From Acidobacteriota bacterium (GTDB lineage Bacteria; Acidobacteriota; Vicinamibacteria; Vicinamibacterales; UBA2999), in the NCBI GenBank assembly GCA_021731165.1, contig JAKFXY010000004.1:1-64000 (forward strand): DNA of 64,000 bases. The letters run 5' to 3'. The position numbers and the translations under genes are program-made. The notes under the pieces were generated by a model. It worked only from the letters and a program-made list of their open reading frames with translations. It did no database searches and was not told the DNA's origin. How positions within the stretch are numbered: position 1 is the first letter of the stretch; every line of letters starts with the position of its first letter. This document shows, in pieces, positions 51,589 through 60,160 of the stretch.

Positions 51589-52570
51589 GCGTGAGCCCGT
51601 GGCGCTCAATATGGTAGTCGAGGACTCGCGCGCCGCCCGCTTCCAGTGCCGCGCGAATGGCATCCCGCTTTGCGGGAGGTCCATAGCAGAAGAGGCATCC
51701 ACCGCCGCCTGCGCCGCAAACCTTGGCTGCGGTGGCACCAACAGCGGTTGCTCGCGCGATGAGCCCCTCGATCACTGGTGTCGTGACCCCCGGGGCCAGC
51801 TGTTTGCGGTTGTTCCACTCGGCGGCAATCGAGCGGCCCACCGCATCCCAGTCGCCGCGCGCCAGGGCATCGCGCATGGTGGCCGCTGTGTCCCGGATGC
51901 GCTCGAAGCAGTCAAATATGTGGCGGTCGCCGTCGATGTGCTTCTTCGTGATCTCCCAGTTGTTCGTCCCGGAATTCCGAGGCTCACCCGTGTAGCACAA
52001 GACGATGCGCTGCTCGAGTGCTGCGGCGTCCACGTCGAGCGCCACGCGACGGACGCCGTCCACCTCGAGCTCGAGTGCGGCAATACCTCCGTAGAGTGCC
52101 GGCCGGTAGTCCTGCAGTCCGGTCGGCACGTTGATCGCTTGGGATTCGACGTTCATCGCCACTTGGAGCAACGCCTCGGGCTCATAGTGTATTCGCCGCC
52201 AGTCGGCCAGCGCCGCGCAGACAGCCACGCTCAAGGCCGAGGAACCGGCGATCCCTGCGCCGGCAGGCGACTCGCTCGAAGTCGTCAGGGTGATCCCGCG
52301 CGCCTCGAAGAAATGCGCCAGGAGGGACAGCAGCCGCAGCTCCTTCCGATCCCGCAACTCTCGCCAGTCGTCGGCTTCCACTGCCACGCCGGTGTCCTGT
52401 GATCGAATGACGATGCGGGTGTCGTCGCGGACATCGATGCGGGCCTTGGCCCGCAGGCTGATGGCGGCATTGAGCGTCTGCGCACCCGGATGGAACAAGT
52501 AGAGCGGCCAGATGTCGATCGTGCCGCCGGCGAGGTCAATGCGGGTCGGCGCGGAAGTGACGATGGGCAC
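51581..52570 (-). CDS. GHMP-family sugar kinase (HddA-like)
   Basis: 329 aa. GHMP motif 1 APTRIDLAGGTIDIWPLY, motif 2 SPAGAGIAGSSALSVAVCAAL and motif 3 AAKVCGAGGGGCLFCYG; the spacing is closest to D-glycero-D-manno-heptose 7-phosphate kinase and L-fucose/glucuronokinase-like members. It phosphorylates a sugar at C1; the natural substrate cannot be told. GTG at 52570 is used; a much longer open frame running upstream is antisense to nagZ and rejected. TATAAT (52582-52577) ends six bases before the GTG, suggesting a leaderless message. Divergent from nagZ across about 65 bases. Confidence 0.9.
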   Translation of the reverse strand: MPIVTSAPTRIDLAGGTIDIWPLYLFHPGAQTLNAAISLRAKARIDVRDDTRIVIRSQDTGVAVEADDWRELRDRKELRLLSLLAHFFEARGITLTTSSESPAGAGIAGSSALSVAVCAALADWRRIHYEPEALLQVAMNVESQAINVPTGLQDYRPALYGGIAALELEVDGVRRVALDVDAAALEQRIVLCYTGEPRNSGTNNWEITKKHIDGDRHIFDCFERIRDTAATMRDALARGDWDAVGRSIAAEWNNRKQLAPGVTTPVIEGLIARATAVGATAAKVCGAGGGGCLFCYGPPAKRDAIRAALEAGGARVLDYHIERHGLTRE

Positions 52571-52643
52571 GAGGAGATTATATGGAACCTCGGACGCGAC
52601 AACGACAAGGCCCTTGAAACGGCACGCTCTATAATGTCCGCTG
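52570..52643. promoter_or_regulatory. Bidirectional, apparently leaderless promoter region
   Basis: Minus strand TATAAT (52582-52577) ends six bases before the kinase GTG at 52570. Plus strand TATAAT (52630-52635) ends seven bases before the nagZ GTG at 52643 and overlaps the nagZ ATG at 52634. Both distances equal the normal -10 to +1 distance. -35 boxes are weak on both sides. Confidence 0.6.
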
Positions 52644-53728
52644 TGTCCCTTCGTCGTGAGATCGGCCAGCTCCTCATCGGCAGCCTGCCTGGCACGACCA
52701 TTCCTCCCGAAGCGCGATCGCTGGCGCGTGAGTTTCAGCTCGGCGGCGTCATCCTCTTCTCGCGCAACATCGAGGTGCCGGAGCAGGTGGCCGAGCTCGC
52801 GCACGACGTGCAGTCGCTCGCGTCGGGGCTGCCGTTGTGGGTGAGTGTCGATCAGGAAGGGGGGCGGGTAGCGCGGCTTCGCGCGCCGTTCACGGTGTGG
52901 CCGCCGATGGGGGTGCTCGGACGCAGCGGCGACCCGGCGCTCGCTGAACGCTTCGCACGCGCCTTGGCCGCTGAGCTGAAGGCGGTCGGCATTACCCTCG
53001 ACTACGCCCCGGTCCTCGATATCCACACCAACCCAAGGAATCCGATCATCGGCGATCGTGCTCTGTCGGACCAGGCGCAGATGGTGGCGACGCTCGGTGC
53101 CGCCATCGTGCGCGGCCTGCAGGAGAGCGGCGTGGCCGCCTGCGGCAAGCATTTCCCCGGGCATGGCGATACATCGGTAGACTCGCACCTCGACCTCCCG
53201 CTCGTCGAGCATCCTCCCGATCGAATTCGGCGCGTCGAGTTCGTCCCGTTCCGCGAGGCGATCCGCCAGGAAGTGGCCTTTATCATGACGGCCCACGTCC
53301 TGGTCCCGTCGCTCGATGAGGAGAGGCCTGCCACGCTTTCTCCGCGTATCGTCCGGGCCCTGCTCCGGGAGGAGCTCGGCTACGACGGCGTCATCCTGAG
53401 CGACGACCTCGAGATGAAGGCCATCGCAAAGACATACACGGTGCCCGAGGCCGCCGTCGAGGCGATTGGCGCCGGTTGCGACGGGATTCTGATCTGCAGT
53501 GGCGACCTCGACGTGCAGGCCGCGATGCTCGAAGCGCTGGTGCATGCGGTCGAGGATGGCGCGATTCCCTTCAAGCGCGTGGAAGATGCGCTGACGCGGC
53601 AGCGCCGGGCCAAGGAACGGTTTCTCACGACGCTCGCCACGGCGCCTCCGCGCGCCGCCGCGCTGCGCGAGGTGATCGGCTGCGATCAACACCGGCGCAT
53701 TGCCGAGGAGATGGGGCGGTTTCTGTGA
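52634..53728 (+). CDS. nagZ: Beta-N-acetylhexosaminidase NagZ
   Basis: 364 aa from the ATG at 52634, or 361 from the GTG at 52643 if the predicted leaderless start is right. Glycoside hydrolase family 3, TIM-barrel: cleaves GlcNAc from GlcNAc-anhydroMurNAc peptides during wall recycling. Seen: GGVILFSRN, VDQEGGRVARL, KHFPGHGDTSVDSHLDLP (the flexible His/Asp loop) and VILSDDLEMKAI with the nucleophile Asp. No signal peptide, so cytoplasmic. Shares a base with the LD-carboxypeptidase gene (TGATG). Confidence 0.96.
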   Translation: MSAVSLRREIGQLLIGSLPGTTIPPEARSLAREFQLGGVILFSRNIEVPEQVAELAHDVQSLASGLPLWVSVDQEGGRVARLRAPFTVWPPMGVLGRSGDPALAERFARALAAELKAVGITLDYAPVLDIHTNPRNPIIGDRALSDQAQMVATLGAAIVRGLQESGVAACGKHFPGHGDTSVDSHLDLPLVEHPPDRIRRVEFVPFREAIRQEVAFIMTAHVLVPSLDEERPATLSPRIVRALLREELGYDGVILSDDLEMKAIAKTYTVPEAAVEAIGAGCDGILICSGDLDVQAAMLEALVHAVEDGAIPFKRVEDALTRQRRAKERFLTTLATAPPRAAALREVIGCDQHRRIAEEMGRFL

Positions 53729-54654
53729 TGAAGCCCCGTGCCCTCAAGCCAGGCGATCGGATTGCGGTCGTGTCGCCGGCCAGCCCGTTCTCACGCGAGG
53801 CGTTCGAGAAGGGGGTCGGGGAGCTGCGCACGCTTGGCTATGTGCCGGTCTATCACGACTCGGTCTTCGATCGTGCGCTCGGTGGGATGACGTCCGGGCC
53901 AGCGGAGTTGCGCGCTGCCGCTTTCGTCCGTGCCTGGTCGGATCCCTCGATCGCGGCGCTCATCGCGGTTCGAGGCGGACACGGGAGCGTGCACATGCTG
54001 CCGCACTTGGAGGGATGGGATCCGCGCCAGAACCCGAAGCTCTTCATCGGGTACAGCGATAACACGTCCATTCTTGCATGGCTCACGACGCAATGCGGGA
54101 TCACCGCCTTGCACGGCCCGATGCTCGACGGCCGGCTCGCGCGGGGCACCGATGGGTACGACCGTACTTCTTTCTCCAGGCTGATTCAGGGCAGCGGTGC
54201 AGGACTCGTCATGGCGCCCGAGGGGCTCTCCGTCGTGAGCGACGGGGAGGCGTCTGGCCCTCTTCACGGTGGCACGCTGACCCTGCTCGCCGCCTCGATG
54301 GGCACGCCCTACGCGTTCGCCCCTCCGGATGGCAGCGTGCTCTTCCTCGAAGACGTCAACGAGCGGCCGTACAAGATCGACCGCCTTCTGATGCAGCTTC
54401 GACTCGCCGGTGTCGTCGGACGTGCACGCGCCATCGTCTTTGGCGAAATGCGCGGTTGCGACGAGCCAGGCGGAGAGCTGAAGCTTCGCGACCTGCTACC
54501 CGAGCTGCTCGAGGACTTCGAAGGTCCGGTGCTGTTCGGTTTCCCCTCAGGGCACACGACTGGGCCGTGTTGGTCTCTTCCGTTCGGGGTGCGGGTGACG
54601 GTGAAGACGTCTCCGGCGCCGTCGGTGGCGATCGAGGAATCACCTGTTGAATAG
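53728..54654 (+). CDS. ldcA: LD-carboxypeptidase (peptidase S66)
   Basis: 308 aa. Removes terminal D-Ala from L,D-bonded murein tetrapeptides in recycling. Seen: PGDRIAVVSPASP, VRGGHGSVHMLPHL, IGYSDNTSILAW (nucleophile Ser110), FLEDVNERPYKIDR (Glu) and GFPSGHTTGPCWSLP (His). No signal peptide. Coupled to nagZ upstream and overlapping mpl by eight bases. The order nagZ-ldcA-mpl assembles three consecutive steps of muropeptide recycling. Confidence 0.94.
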   Translation: MKPRALKPGDRIAVVSPASPFSREAFEKGVGELRTLGYVPVYHDSVFDRALGGMTSGPAELRAAAFVRAWSDPSIAALIAVRGGHGSVHMLPHLEGWDPRQNPKLFIGYSDNTSILAWLTTQCGITALHGPMLDGRLARGTDGYDRTSFSRLIQGSGAGLVMAPEGLSVVSDGEASGPLHGGTLTLLAASMGTPYAFAPPDGSVLFLEDVNERPYKIDRLLMQLRLAGVVGRARAIVFGEMRGCDEPGGELKLRDLLPELLEDFEGPVLFGFPSGHTTGPCWSLPFGVRVTVKTSPAPSVAIEESPVE

Positions 54655-56101
54655 GAATCAGCGGATCTATCTGATCGGAATCTGCGGCACCGCGATGGCC
54701 ACGCTGGCGGCCCTTCTCAAGCGGCGGGGGTGCGAGGTGCGCGGCTCCGATCAGAATGTCTATCCGCCGATGAGCGACTTCCTCGCGGCCGAGGGCATTG
54801 GGGCGATATCAGGCTACGCGGCCGAGCACATCACGAGCGACATCGACCTCGTCGTCGTTGGCAACGCCATCTCGCGTGGAAATCCTGAGCTCGAGGCCGT
54901 GCTCGAGCGGAAGGTCCGTTACTGCTCGTTGCCGGAGGCGGTGCGCGATCATTTTCTGTGGGGCGCGCGATCGATCGTTATAGCCGGCACGCACGGCAAG
55001 ACCACGACCACGTCGCTGGCCGGGTGGCTGCTCACACACGCCCACATGGATCCCACCGTGCTGGTGGGGGGGATCGCGCTCAACTTCGGGGAGCACGGGT
55101 CGAGTTATCGCGTCGGCGGTGGACGCGACTTCGTGATTGAAGGCGACGAGTACGACAGCGCGTTCTTCGACAAGACCGCCAAGTTTCTCAAGTATCTGCC
55201 GGACGTGGCCGTGATCAACAACATCGAGTTCGATCACGCCGATATCTATCCGGATCTCGACGCCGTGCGGTTGGCGTTCCGCCGGCTGGTGAATCTGGTG
55301 CCGCGCAGCGGTCTGCTCCTCCTCGGCGCCGACAGCCCGCATGCGGCGACGCTGCGGCCCAACGCGGTCAGCCCGGTCGAGACGTTCGGGTTCTCTGAGG
55401 GTGCGGACTGGCGGGCCGATGACCTCGAGCCTGTCGATGGAATGACCCGGTTCCAGGTGCGCCGCGGTGGCGAGTTGTTCGGGCTGTTTGAATCGCCGCT
55501 CCTCGGCGCTCACAATGTGCGCAACGCTCTGGCGGCGATCGCGGTAGGGAGCTTTGTCGGCGTGGGGGCCTCGGAGCTCGCGGCCGGTCTCCGCGCGTTT
55601 CGAGGCATCAAGCGCAGGCTGGAAATCGTCGGCGTCGCAGGAGGCGTGACGGTGCTGGACGATTTCGCGCACCATCCGACCGCGGTCCACGAGACACTGG
55701 CGGCACTGCGAATCGGTTACCCCTCTCGCCGGATCTGGGCGGTATTCGAGCCGCGCTCTGCTTCGTCGTGCAGACGCGTCTTTCAGGACGATTTCGCGCG
55801 GGCATTCGTGGACGCGGATGAGGTCGTGATCGCCGGCCTGTTTCGTTCGTCGTTGCCCGAGTCGGAGCGGCTCTCGGTCGAGCAGCTCGTGACGGACATC
55901 GAGACGAGCGGCCGGCGCGCACGCCACATCCCCGAGGTCAGCGACATCGTCAGCACGATCGTCGCGGAGCGGCGAGATGGCGACATCGTCGTGCTGATGT
56001 CGAATGGCGGCTTCGGCGGGATCCACGGAAAGCTCCTGCAGGCGCTGGCCGTGTCGGCCCCTGGCGCCGACCCCGGTTCCAAAATCGGAATGGCGCGGTG
56101 A
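54647..56101 (+). CDS. mpl: UDP-N-acetylmuramate:L-Ala-gamma-D-Glu-meso-DAP ligase
   Basis: 484 aa, Mur ligase family. Attaches recycled tripeptide to UDP-MurNAc. The start RIYLIGICGTAMATLAALLK, the P-loop IAGTHGKTTTT (114-122) and VIEGDEYDSAFFDKTAKFL distinguish Mpl from MurC. C-terminal DFAHHPTAVHETLAAL is the ligase C-domain. TTG at 54647 overlaps the ldcA stop (frame shared only in part). pxpBC follows with a GTGA overlap. No ampG, anmK or amgK was found nearby. Confidence 0.94.
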   Translation: MNRNQRIYLIGICGTAMATLAALLKRRGCEVRGSDQNVYPPMSDFLAAEGIGAISGYAAEHITSDIDLVVVGNAISRGNPELEAVLERKVRYCSLPEAVRDHFLWGARSIVIAGTHGKTTTTSLAGWLLTHAHMDPTVLVGGIALNFGEHGSSYRVGGGRDFVIEGDEYDSAFFDKTAKFLKYLPDVAVINNIEFDHADIYPDLDAVRLAFRRLVNLVPRSGLLLLGADSPHAATLRPNAVSPVETFGFSEGADWRADDLEPVDGMTRFQVRRGGELFGLFESPLLGAHNVRNALAAIAVGSFVGVGASELAAGLRAFRGIKRRLEIVGVAGGVTVLDDFAHHPTAVHETLAALRIGYPSRRIWAVFEPRSASSCRRVFQDDFARAFVDADEVVIAGLFRSSLPESERLSVEQLVTDIETSGRRARHIPEVSDIVSTIVAERRDGDIVVLMSNGGFGGIHGKLLQALAVSAPGADPGSKIGMAR

Positions 56102-57786
56102 GCGCCAGTCTCCGAACGTCCGCACCGATAATTCTGGACGCCGGTGACTCTGCACTGGTCATGGAGTTGGGTGAGACGATCGACGAGCAGGTGAACGCGC
56201 GTGCAGTGGCGGCAGCTGCGTGGCTGCGTGAGGCGCATCTTTCCGGCGTTCGGGATGTCGTGCCGACCTACGCGGCCGTAGCCGTCTTCTTCGATCCACT
56301 TACAACGGATGCTGAGGCTGTACGGCAGGCCATGGTGCGCGCCCGCGAAGCATCTCCGTGCGAGGCTGATGGGCCGATCATCGAGATACCGGTGGCATAC
56401 GGGGGTGAGGCAGGCCCTGATCTTGTGGAGGTGGCGCGGTGGGCCGGGATGAGCCCGGACGAGGTGATCGAGCGACACGCGTCGAGGACGTATCGTGTGT
56501 TCATGCTCGGGTTCCTTCCTGGATTCGCGTACATGGGCACCGTGGAGGAGGCCATTGCCGCGCCCCGGCTGGCGACGCCGCGGGTGCGCGTGCCGGCGGG
56601 ATCCGTAGGCATTGCCGGAGGCCAGACCGGTATTTACTCTACGGAGTCGCCGGGCGGCTGGCAGATCATTGGACGCACTCCTGTGAGCGTCTTCGATGCG
56701 ATCCGGACCCCCGCGTCGATGTTCGCGCCAGGTGATCGCGTGAGGTTCGTGTCCGCAGGTGCCGCACCGGCGGTTCGCCAGGAGGCGCCCGACGAAGACG
56801 TGCGCAACGCCATCGCCGGGCGGCCGTTTGCCGGCCGTCCAGAGATGGCGGGCCGCCGCTCCATTACCGTCGTCAGGCCCGGGCTCTTCACCACGATCCA
56901 GGATGGCGGCCGCTGGGGTTACCAGGCCCAGGGCGTCCCCGTGGCTGGTCCGATGGATCCCGTCGCGCACCGTGTCGCGAATGCGCTCGTCGGTAACCCG
57001 GCTGACGCTGCCACCCTTGAGGCCACGATCCTCGGGCCTGAATTGCGACTTGAGACCGAGGCGATGCTGGGTGTCGCTGGAGCGGATCTGGGCGTGACGC
57101 TCGACGGTGCGCAGTTGCCGCCGGGCCACGCCGCGCGCGGTGCGGCTGGCAGCGTCCTGCGGTTCAGCCGGCGCGTTCATGGCACGCGTGCGTATGTGGC
57201 GTTCGACGGAGGTGTGGACGTGCCGCCCATACTCGGCAGCCGTGCTACGTACGTACCAAGCGGGCTGGGTGGGATCGACGGGCGCGCACTCAAGGTCGGC
57301 GACGTGCTGCCACTGCGAAGCGCGGACCGGAGTCCCGCCGGAAGTCAGGATCGGGGTCTGACCTCAGTGATGGATCGGCTCAAGGCCGGCGGGGCCCGTG
57401 TGCGAGTAATCGCCGGGCCGCAGAGCAGCTTCTTCGAGCCGGGGACGCTGGAATCGCTCCAGCGCTCGCGGTTCACGATTTCGCCGCAGTCCGATCGCAT
57501 GGGATACCGGCTGACCGGTGCGCGGATTCCGCGCGCCTCGCGCGAGATGATCTCCGGCGCGACATTCACCGGGGCGCTGCAGGTTCCTGCCTCTGGCGAC
57601 CCGATTCTGCTCATGGCAGACCGCCAGGTCACGGGCGGATATCCGCAGATTGCCGTCGTGATCACCGCCGATCTTCCAGTGGTTGGTCAGCTTGCCCCTG
57701 GCGACTGGGTCGAGTTCGAGATATGCACTCGCGCGGAAGCCATAGCCGCCCTTGCGGAACAGGAGCAGTGCTTGGTTCGTGGCTGA
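56098..57786 (+). CDS. Fused 5-oxoprolinase subunits PxpB-PxpC (KipI-KipA)
   Basis: 562 aa. Residues about 10-225 are PxpB/KipI (GFLPGFAYMGTV, PAGSVGIAGGQTGIYS, GGWQIIGRTPVS), and about 255-555 are PxpC/KipA (VVRPGLFTTIQDGGRWGYQA, GVPVAGPMDPVAHRVANALV, RFTISPQSDRMGYRL). The two are usually separate genes that, with PxpA, open 5-oxoproline (pyroglutamate) using ATP. Here they are one chain with a 30-residue linker; pxpA is not in the window. GTG at 56098 overlaps the mpl stop. murB overlaps its 3' end. Confidence 0.94.
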   Translation: MSASLRTSAPIILDAGDSALVMELGETIDEQVNARAVAAAAWLREAHLSGVRDVVPTYAAVAVFFDPLTTDAEAVRQAMVRAREASPCEADGPIIEIPVAYGGEAGPDLVEVARWAGMSPDEVIERHASRTYRVFMLGFLPGFAYMGTVEEAIAAPRLATPRVRVPAGSVGIAGGQTGIYSTESPGGWQIIGRTPVSVFDAIRTPASMFAPGDRVRFVSAGAAPAVRQEAPDEDVRNAIAGRPFAGRPEMAGRRSITVVRPGLFTTIQDGGRWGYQAQGVPVAGPMDPVAHRVANALVGNPADAATLEATILGPELRLETEAMLGVAGADLGVTLDGAQLPPGHAARGAAGSVLRFSRRVHGTRAYVAFDGGVDVPPILGSRATYVPSGLGGIDGRALKVGDVLPLRSADRSPAGSQDRGLTSVMDRLKAGGARVRVIAGPQSSFFEPGTLESLQRSRFTISPQSDRMGYRLTGARIPRASREMISGATFTGALQVPASGDPILLMADRQVTGGYPQIAVVITADLPVVGQLAPGDWVEFEICTRAEAIAALAEQEQCLVRG

Positions 57787-58870
57787 GCCACTCGTGCCGA
57801 CTGGGCAGGTCGACTTGAGGCCGCTGACGACTCTTGGGGTCGGCGGGCGGGCGCGCTGGTATGTCAGGGCCAGTTCCGTGGAGGAGGTCGCGACGGCGTA
57901 CGCCTGGGCGCAGGACCGCAACCTGGAGGTGTTCGTGCTGGGGGGCGGGAGCAACCTCGTGGTGGCTGACGAGGGGTGGCCGGGCCTTGTCCTCCATGTG
58001 GGAATCAACGGTGCGACATTCTGGGGCGACGGGACCGACACCTTCGTCACGGCGGGCGCGGGAGGCACCTGGGATGATCTGGTCTTGGCCGTCGTGTCGC
58101 GTGGCCTTGCTGGAGTCGAGTGCTTGTCGGGCATTCCGGGCACTGTCGGGGCAACGCCGCTGCAGAACGTCGGGGCGTACGGCCAGGAGGTGGCTGGAGT
58201 GATCGATTCTGTGACGGCATTCGATCGCGCCACCGGCGAGACGCTGAGGATCCCGTCGGACGAGTGTGGGTTTGGCTACCGAATGAGCCGCTTCAAGGGA
58301 CGCGACGCCGGCCGGTTCGTGGTGTGTCATGTGACGCTCCGTGTTCGTCCCGGGTTCCCCACGGTGACGTACCCCGATCTCGTCGATTACGTGGAGCGAC
58401 ATGCGATCATGTCGCCCGGGGTCGGCGATGTTCGCGACGCGGTAATCGCAATCCGGCGCCGGAAGGGCATGGTCCTCGATGCGGCCGATCCGGATACCCG
58501 CAGCGTCGGGTCCTTCTTCGTGAACCCGGTAATCAAGGACGAGGTCTACCATCGGATTGCCGCCGGTGGAGGGATACCGTCGTTTGCTGCAGGAGCCGGG
58601 TTCGTGAAGATTTCCGCGGCATGGCTCATCGAACGTGCCGGCTTCGGGCGCGGGTTCGGAGCTGGTGGGGCGGCGCTCTCCACGAAGCACCCGCTGGCGA
58701 TTACCAATCGTGGCGGTGCCTCGGCGCGTGAGGTTGTTGCGCTCGCGGCGCGTATCAAGCACCAGGTGGCCGACCGCTTCGGTATCTGGCTTCGGCCGGA
58801 GCCGCTTTTCGTCGGCTTCGGGGATGACGCCGATGTGGCGTACTTGCAGGCGCACGACGCTGCTGGATGA
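57779..58870 (+). CDS. murB: UDP-N-acetylenolpyruvoylglucosamine reductase
   Basis: 363 aa, FAD-dependent. Reduces enolpyruvyl-UDP-GlcNAc to UDP-MurNAc. Seen: TTLGVGGRARWYVRA (FAD phosphate loop), VLGGGSNLVVADEG, LSGIPGTVGATPLQNVGAYGQE, GYRMSRFKGR and RSVGSFFVNPVI (catalytic Ser). Length and the C-terminal half match type I MurB. GTG at 57779 overlaps the previous stop by eight bases; an in-frame TTG at 57752 would add nine residues. Acts directly after murA, which follows. Confidence 0.95.
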   Translation: MAEPLVPTGQVDLRPLTTLGVGGRARWYVRASSVEEVATAYAWAQDRNLEVFVLGGGSNLVVADEGWPGLVLHVGINGATFWGDGTDTFVTAGAGGTWDDLVLAVVSRGLAGVECLSGIPGTVGATPLQNVGAYGQEVAGVIDSVTAFDRATGETLRIPSDECGFGYRMSRFKGRDAGRFVVCHVTLRVRPGFPTVTYPDLVDYVERHAIMSPGVGDVRDAVIAIRRRKGMVLDAADPDTRSVGSFFVNPVIKDEVYHRIAAGGGIPSFAAGAGFVKISAAWLIERAGFGRGFGAGGAALSTKHPLAITNRGGASAREVVALAARIKHQVADRFGIWLRPEPLFVGFGDDADVAYLQAHDAAG

Positions 58871-58886
58871 ATGCTACAGGAGATGA

Positions 58887-60146
58887 ATGTCAACACTGCT
58901 GATTGAGGGCGGCCATCGTCTCGAAGGACGAGTCGCGGTTGAGGGGAACAAGAACGCCGCGCTCCCCCTATTGGCGGCGTGCCTGCTGACGGAAGACGAG
59001 TGCGTGCTGACCAACGTACCGCGCATCGGCGACGTCGAGGTGATGGCGCGGCTGCTGCTCGATCTCGGTGCCGAAGTCGAAGGCATCGGCGGCACCACAC
59101 TCCGGATCCGAACGCCGAGGGTGACCGGGCACGTACCCGATCGCGCGCTGGTCGGCCGTCTTCGCGGTTCCGTACTGCTGCTCGGGCCGCTGCTCGCGCG
59201 GGCGGGGAAGGCGCGGCTCGCGCCGCCGGGCGGCGACTTTCCGGCGCGGCGTTCGATCTCCACGCACCTCGACGCGCTCTTCGCGCTGGGTGCGCGCGAG
59301 GTCGCGGGGCCGGACCACGCGGTTGAGGCACCGGCCGGGCTCACGGGCGCGTCGATGTATCTCTTCGAGGCGTCTGTCACCGGCACGGAGACCGCGCTCC
59401 TCGCGGCGGCCAGCGCCAGAGGTGTCACGGAGATCCGCCACGCCGCCACCGAGCCGCACGTCGTGGAGCTCTGCCAGTTCCTGACCAAGATGGGCGCCGG
59501 TGTCACGGGCATCGGCAGTTCGACGCTGCGCGTCGAGGGGACGTCACGCCTGCGCGGCGCGCAGCACCACATCAACGGGGACTACATCGAGGCCGGCAGC
59601 TGGGCGGTGGTTGGGGCGATCACCGGCGGAGAGATCGCCATTGAGGGGGCGCGAGAGGAAGACATCGAGGTTGTGGCCGCCGTACTGACGCGCATGAGGG
59701 TCGACTGCGGCATGCGCGACGGCGTCTTCGAGGTGAAGCCATCGAAGCCGAAGGCCATCAAGCGGATTACGACCGGACTGTGGCCGGCCTTCCCGAGCGA
59801 CTTGGTCAGCCTCGTGACTGTGCTGGCGACCCAGGCCGAAGGACGGACGCTGGTGCACGACTGGATGTACGAGCTTCGCCTGTTCGCACTCGAACAAATG
59901 AGCGGCATGGGCGCTGACATGTTCCTCGCCGACGCCCACCGCATCATCGTCACCGGGCGTACACCGCTGCGCGGCGGCCGCTTGCTCGATAGCCGCGATC
60001 TCCGCTCGGGGATGTCGCTGATTGCCGCCGGTCTCGCCGCGGATGGACAGACGCGCGTCACGCCGCTCGAGACCGTCGAACGCGGCTACTCGCAGCTGGT
60101 GGATCGCCTCCAGGCGCTTGGCGCGAAGGTTGCGAAGGTGGACTGA
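58887..60146 (+). CDS. murA: UDP-N-acetylglucosamine 1-carboxyvinyltransferase with Asp at the Cys115 site
   Basis: 419 aa, normal length. Adds enolpyruvate to UDP-GlcNAc, the committed step of wall synthesis. Family parts: GNKNAALPLLAACLLTEDE (with the conserved Lys22), VPRIGDVEVMARLL, GLWPAFPSDLVSLVTVLATQ and SRDLRSGMSLIAAGLAA. The active-site loop reads PPGGDFPARRSISTHL: D117 replaces the Cys of PGGC-x-x-G-x-R, the residue fosfomycin alkylates (E. coli Cys115). AGGAG stands before the ATG at 58887. Upstream murB gives a murB-murA pair. Its stop faces the secretin gene over 13 bases. Confidence 0.95.
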   Translation: MSTLLIEGGHRLEGRVAVEGNKNAALPLLAACLLTEDECVLTNVPRIGDVEVMARLLLDLGAEVEGIGGTTLRIRTPRVTGHVPDRALVGRLRGSVLLLGPLLARAGKARLAPPGGDFPARRSISTHLDALFALGAREVAGPDHAVEAPAGLTGASMYLFEASVTGTETALLAAASARGVTEIRHAATEPHVVELCQFLTKMGAGVTGIGSSTLRVEGTSRLRGAQHHINGDYIEAGSWAVVGAITGGEIAIEGAREEDIEVVAAVLTRMRVDCGMRDGVFEVKPSKPKAIKRITTGLWPAFPSDLVSLVTVLATQAEGRTLVHDWMYELRLFALEQMSGMGADMFLADAHRIIVTGRTPLRGGRLLDSRDLRSGMSLIAAGLAADGQTRVTPLETVERGYSQLVDRLQALGAKVAKVD

Positions 60147-60148
60147 TG

Positions 60149-60160
60149 GAGCCGCGGCTC
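60149..60160. other. Perfect 12-base palindrome between convergent murA and secretin genes
   Basis: GAGCCGCGGCTC lies in the 13-base gap between two convergent stops. It is loop-less as a duplex; a bidirectional terminator role is only possible, not shown. Confidence 0.3.

Noticed and set aside
52571-53692. N-terminal extension of the GHMP kinase frame to 703 aa
   Set aside because: The extra part is antisense to nagZ. The kinase motif 1 lies at the GTG start at 52570, as in its family.
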